Shown here piece by piece: positions 5,780 through 8,646 of a stretch of 8,646 nt of DNA (positions within the stretch are counted from its first letter, which is position 1; each line of letters starts with the position of its first letter). Below the pieces are notes generated by a model that was not told the origin of the DNA, made no database searches, and saw only the letters and a list, made by a program, of their open reading frames with translations. This DNA comes from CAVOBC01 sp963693635 (GTDB lineage: Bacteria > Pseudomonadota > Gammaproteobacteria > Pseudomonadales > Azotimanducaceae), in assembly GCA_963693635.1 (NCBI GenBank), contig CAVOBC010000196.1, forward strand, positions 1 to 8,646. Reading direction: 5' to 3'. The position numbers and the translations under genes are program-made.

Positions 5780-6151
5780 ATGACACCGACCGACATCGTC
5801 CTGCACCGCCAATCCGGCGACCTCGAAGTCGCATGGGCCGACGGCACCCAATTCTCGCTGCCCAGTGAACTTCTCCGAGTGAGGTCACCGTCAGCCGAAG
5901 TTCAGGGCCACTCTCCAGACCAGGCCGTGCTGCAGACCGGTAAACGGTCGGTACGAATCACAGCGGTTGAGCCCCAGGGCAACTACGCCATTCGCATCGT
6001 CTTCTCGGACGGTCACGACACGGGAATTTTCACGTGGACCTATCTGCACCACCTGGGCACACACCTCGATGCGGTTTGGCAGGAGTATCTGGATGCGCTC
6101 GCCGCCGCAGGTGCAAGCCGCGATCCGGTCGTGATCGCAAGCTCCAGATAA
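5780..6151 (+). CDS. DUF971 (GBBH-like N-terminal domain) protein
   Basis: A 123-residue, single-domain soluble protein of the DUF971 family. The same fold forms the N-terminal, metal-binding part of gamma-butyrobetaine hydroxylase and is fused to Mrp/HCF101-type iron-sulfur carrier proteins in plants. The role of the stand-alone bacterial form is not established to my knowledge. Visible family marks are LRVRSPSAEVQGH (32-44) and FSDGHDTGIFTWTYLHHLG (75-93), plus an N-terminal strand pair with DGTQFSLPSELL. There are no cysteines, signal peptide or membrane segment. The start ATG at 5780 has AAGGGGA (5763-5769) about ten bases upstream, a good ribosome site; an in-frame GTG at 5726 falls in the hairpin and gives a non-family extension. 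It follows hslU by 112 bp and precedes ubiE by 67 bp. Homologues follow hslU in Pseudomonas, where polyhydroxyalkanoate genes separate it from ubiE. Confidence 0.9.
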   Translation: MTPTDIVLHRQSGDLEVAWADGTQFSLPSELLRVRSPSAEVQGHSPDQAVLQTGKRSVRITAVEPQGNYAIRIVFSDGHDTGIFTWTYLHHLGTHLDAVWQEYLDALAAAGASRDPVVIASSR

Positions 6152-6161
6152 CGGCCACGCA

Positions 6162-6188
6162 TTGCTGCCCGCCAAGAAACGGTAAGAT
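6162..6188 (+). promoter_or_regulatory. Weak candidate promoter for ubiE-ubiB
   Basis: TTGCTG (6162-6167) and TAAGAT (6183-6188) are spaced by 15 bases within the 67-bp gap before ubiE, with a possible start near 6195 and a leader of about 24 bases. The spacing is shorter than ideal and each box matches only four of six positions. Co-transcription with the DUF971 gene is an equally good reading. Confidence 0.25.
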
Positions 6189-6218
6189 TGTCATACACAC
6201 CGCGGCGCGACCGAGTCG

Positions 6219-6971
6219 ATGACTGAGAAAACATCAGACAAGACGACCCACTTCGGATTCACGGAAGTACCCATCGGCGAGAAAGCTAGGCGCGTCGGCG
6301 ATGTCTTTCGATCGGTGGCGTCCCGATACGACCTGATGAACGACGTGATGTCGGTTGGCAGCCATCGCCTGCTCAAACGCATCACGCTCGAGTCGGCTGC
6401 CATTCGTCCAGGCCACATGGTGCTCGATTTAGCAGGCGGAACGGGCGACGTTGCTGCATTGCTAGTTCCTCTCGTGGGGGCCGGCGGTCAGGTCGTTCTC
6501 GCTGACATCAACGGCGCCATGCTCGAGACCGGACGCGACCGACTGCTCGACCGCGGCATCGCCAGCATCGACTATCTGCAAGCCGATGCCGAGAGCCTGC
6601 CCCTTCCAGACGATACCTTCGATCGCATCACACTCTGCTTCGGCCTGCGGAACGTCACCCGCAAAGAAGTTGCGCTCACCGAGGCGCATCGGGTCCTCGC
6701 CCCCGGCGGCCGCCTGGTGGTGCTGGAGTTCTCGAAACCACGCAACAGACTGCTTCGGCGCGCCTACGATAGCCTCCGCAGCACCTGGCCGCACATCGGT
6801 CGAGTCCTTGCAGGCGACGAGGACAGCTACCGTTATCTTAATGAATCCATCGATATGCATCCCGGCCAGGAAGAACTGCTCGGGATGTTTGAAGACGCCG
6901 GGCTCACGCGTTGTCGATACCAGAATCTGCTTGATGGGGTCGCCGCCGTCCACATCGGCGAGAAGGCGTGA
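6219..6971 (+). CDS. ubiE: Ubiquinone/menaquinone biosynthesis C-methyltransferase UbiE
   Basis: UbiE transfers a methyl group from S-adenosylmethionine to the quinone ring: demethylmenaquinol to menaquinol, and the 2-polyprenyl-6-methoxy-benzoquinol step of ubiquinone synthesis. The 250-residue product matches the family length (251 in E. coli). It shows VFxSVAxxYDLMNDVMS (29-45), the SAM-binding LDLAGGTGD (69-77) and LADIN (95-99). Further on are QADAESLPLPDDTFD (121-135), CFGLRNV (140-146), VLEFSKP (168-174) and SYRYLNESIDMHPGQ (203-217). It is a cytoplasmic class I Rossmann methyltransferase, probably acting at the membrane surface. The start ATG has only a weak GAG nearby. Its TGA overlaps the GTG of ubiB by four bases, so the two are translationally coupled. 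The usual intervening ubiJ is missing. Confidence 0.97.
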   Translation: MTEKTSDKTTHFGFTEVPIGEKARRVGDVFRSVASRYDLMNDVMSVGSHRLLKRITLESAAIRPGHMVLDLAGGTGDVAALLVPLVGAGGQVVLADINGAMLETGRDRLLDRGIASIDYLQADAESLPLPDDTFDRITLCFGLRNVTRKEVALTEAHRVLAPGGRLVVLEFSKPRNRLLRRAYDSLRSTWPHIGRVLAGDEDSYRYLNESIDMHPGQEELLGMFEDAGLTRCRYQNLLDGVAAVHIGEKA

Positions 6972-8599
6972 TCCGGGCTCTCCGCATTCTCTGGGCTCTG
7001 GCCCGACATCGTCTGGACCGGCTGATTCCGCCACAAATCGCGCTGCCGCTCTGGGCGCGTTTCCTCCGCGGCTGTCTGCGGCTAATTCCTGTACCTGTGA
7101 ACCCACCCGCCGCCTCCCTGCGGCTCGCGCTCGAACAACTGGGGCCGGTGTTCGTCAAACTCGGTCAAATTCTGTCGACCCGCAGGGATCTCTTCGAAAC
7201 GTCGACGGCGGACGAATTGCAGAAACTCCAGGATCAGGTGCCACCCTTTGCGATCGCCGACGCGCGGCGCATCATCGAAGCCGGCACAGGTATGACGATC
7301 GAGACCGCCTTCAAAACCTTCGATGACGTGCCACTCGCCTCCGCATCTGTCGCGCAGGTGCACACCGCCACTTTGCACGATGGCAGCGAGGCCGTCGTTA
7401 AAGTCATCAGGCCGGGTATCGAGACCGTGATCCAGGCAGATTTGCGCCTGATGTTCCAACTTGCAAGGGCGATCGAGACCATCCTCCCGGCCTCGCGGCG
7501 CTTCCACCCGACAGACATCGTCCGCGACTACGAGCACACGATCCTCGGTGAACTGGACCTCACCCTCGAGGCTGCCAACACCGCACGCCTGCGGGACAAC
7601 TGGGCTGGATCGCACATGCTCTACGTGCCAGCGGTGCACTGGGATCTGTCGAGTCGTCAGGTGCTGGTGATGGAACGGATCTACGGCCAGACCGTCGCCA
7701 ACCTCGACGCGATCCAGGGTGTTGGCACAGACATGCGCCAGCTCGCCCATCTGGGCGTTGAAATCTTCTTCACCCAGGTCTTTGACCACAATTTTTTCCA
7801 CGCCGACATGCACCCCGGCAACGTCTTCGTTGACATCACTGACCCGGCGAATCCGACCTATATCGCGCTCGACTGCGCAATTATCGGATCGCTCACCGAG
7901 CGCGACAAAGACTACCTGGCGCGCAATCTGCTCGCCTTTTTCAACCGCGACTACGCAGAAGTCGCCTCGCTCCACGTTGCAAGCGGCTGGGTTCCCGCAG
8001 AAACCGACCTGATCGAGTTCGAGGCGATCATCCGCAGCGTGTGCGAACCGGTGTTCCAGCGCCCGATCCGCGAGATCTCGTTCGGCAAGGTGCTGCTCAG
8101 CCTGTTCCAGACCGCGCGCAGATTCGACATGGAGGTGCAGCCACAACTCGTGCTGCTCCAGAAAACGCTCCTCAACATTGAGGGCATGGGTCGGCAGATT
8201 TACCCGGACCTCGATCTTTGGGAGACCGCAGCACCCTTCATGGAACGATGGATGGCAAAGCGCGTCGGACCCGTGAATGCCTGGCGCACGTTCAGCGACG
8301 ATCTCCCCAAATGGCTGCCGCTCGTCCCACAACTGCCGGCGCTGGCTTTTGCGGCGCTCACGCGACTCGGCGAACTCGGGAACTATCAGGCCGAACAGGC
8401 GGCGATGCTGCGTTCGCTGACTGAAGACATGAACCGGCAACGACAGCGCACCCGCTATGCGCGCCTCGGGGGCGGTGCGATGACGATCGCGCTTGCGGGA
8501 GTGGTAAGTGTGGCGTCACTCGGTGCAGGCGGCGAAATCCTACTCGGCAGCTCCGTCCTCGGGGGCATCGGCGTCTACTGGCTGTATTTGAAGCCATAG
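6968..8599 (+). CDS. ubiB: UbiB family protein, ubiquinone biosynthesis ATPase/atypical kinase
   Basis: UbiB (ABC1/ADCK family) is a membrane-associated atypical protein-kinase-like ATPase required for ubiquinone synthesis; it is thought to help extract or present lipid intermediates. The 543-residue product compares with 546 in E. coli. The family KxGQ motif is KLGQ at 64-67 in VKLGQILSTRRDLF. The Ala-rich loop ASASVAQVHTA is at 124-134 and the ATP-site lysine is probably Lys145. The catalytic-loop HADMHPGN is at 278-285 and the metal-binding motif is Asp302-Cys-Ala, where E. coli has DCG. FFNRDYAEVASLHVASGWVP and EVQPQLVLLQKTLL are strongly conserved. The last 45 or so residues contain two hydrophobic segments, the usual C-terminal membrane anchor. 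The start is a GTG inside the end of ubiE (GTGA overlap); no later start fits the N-terminus as well. Confidence 0.96.
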   Translation: MIRALRILWALARHRLDRLIPPQIALPLWARFLRGCLRLIPVPVNPPAASLRLALEQLGPVFVKLGQILSTRRDLFETSTADELQKLQDQVPPFAIADARRIIEAGTGMTIETAFKTFDDVPLASASVAQVHTATLHDGSEAVVKVIRPGIETVIQADLRLMFQLARAIETILPASRRFHPTDIVRDYEHTILGELDLTLEAANTARLRDNWAGSHMLYVPAVHWDLSSRQVLVMERIYGQTVANLDAIQGVGTDMRQLAHLGVEIFFTQVFDHNFFHADMHPGNVFVDITDPANPTYIALDCAIIGSLTERDKDYLARNLLAFFNRDYAEVASLHVASGWVPAETDLIEFEAIIRSVCEPVFQRPIREISFGKVLLSLFQTARRFDMEVQPQLVLLQKTLLNIEGMGRQIYPDLDLWETAAPFMERWMAKRVGPVNAWRTFSDDLPKWLPLVPQLPALAFAALTRLGELGNYQAEQAAMLRSLTEDMNRQRQRTRYARLGGGAMTIALAGVVSVASLGAGGEILLGSSVLGGIGVYWLYLKP

Positions 8600-8616
8600 T
8601 GCGAGCTAGTTCTTGT

Positions 8617-8646
8617 CCCAAAATTCTCATCCTGACAATTGTTGGG
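8617..8646. other. Inverted repeat at the window edge after ubiB
   Basis: CCCAAAATT (8617-8625) pairs with AATTGTTGGG (8637-8646) as nine pairs with one bulged G, around an 11-base loop. It begins 18 bases past the ubiB stop and is AT-richer than the rest of the window. It may be the stem of a terminator whose T-run lies beyond the window, but the element is cut by the edge and cannot be judged. Confidence 0.4.

Noticed and set aside
7082..8440. 452-codon open frame antisense to ubiB
   Set aside because: It is an exact shadow of a strongly conserved gene in GC-rich DNA and shows no recognisable domain. The same holds for the antisense frames over priA (906-1481) and hslU (4611-5228).
1..8646. 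A hidden new defence or mobile system
   Set aside because: Every large open frame with protein-like character belongs to a known housekeeping family, and no transposase, integrase, toxin-antitoxin pair, CRISPR repeat or tRNA attachment site was seen.

Overview
The window reads as a chromosomal housekeeping segment of a GC-rich gammaproteobacterium. Evidence: a C+ type ribosomal protein L31 gene divergent from priA, then an FtsN-like SPOR protein, hslV-hslU, a DUF971 gene and ubiE-ubiB. From memory, this resembles the Pseudomonas order rpmE / priA / argS / SPOR / hslVU / DUF971 / ubiE / ubiJ / ubiB. Two expected members, argS and ubiJ, are absent here. HslV carries a short propeptide before its catalytic threonine, as I recall for several non-enteric proteobacteria (for example Thioalkalivibrio-like and betaproteobacterial forms). 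I cannot name a genus.

Layout. 1-94: last codons of an unrecognised + strand gene. 95-252: convergent spacer with four 18-bp tandem repeats and a hairpin at the 3' end of rpmE. 253-468 (-): rpmE. 469-536: divergent promoter spacer. 537-2855 (+): priA with an uncertain N-terminal extension, ending in a 19-bp-spaced duplication and a rho-independent terminator. 2856-3167: 312-bp spacer where argS would be expected, with an extended -10-like box. 3168-3683: SPOR-domain membrane protein. 3684-3805: spacer with a very good sigma-32 (heat-shock) promoter. 3806-5667: hslVU, overlapping by one base. 5668-5779: spacer with a hairpin and a short direct repeat. 5780-6151: DUF971 protein. 6219-8599: ubiE-ubiB, overlapping by four bases. 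8600-8646: spacer with an inverted repeat at the window edge.

The genes serve translation (L31), restart of collapsed replication forks (PriA), cell-envelope/division (SPOR protein), heat-inducible proteolysis (HslVU) and ubiquinone/menaquinone synthesis (UbiE, UbiB). No mobile element, CRISPR array, tRNA or rRNA was seen. I found no convincing new multi-gene system. The points most worth a second look are the sigma-32 promoter, the loss of argS and ubiJ from their usual places, the 18-bp repeat block, the PriA start, the HslV propeptide and a DCA motif in UbiB.
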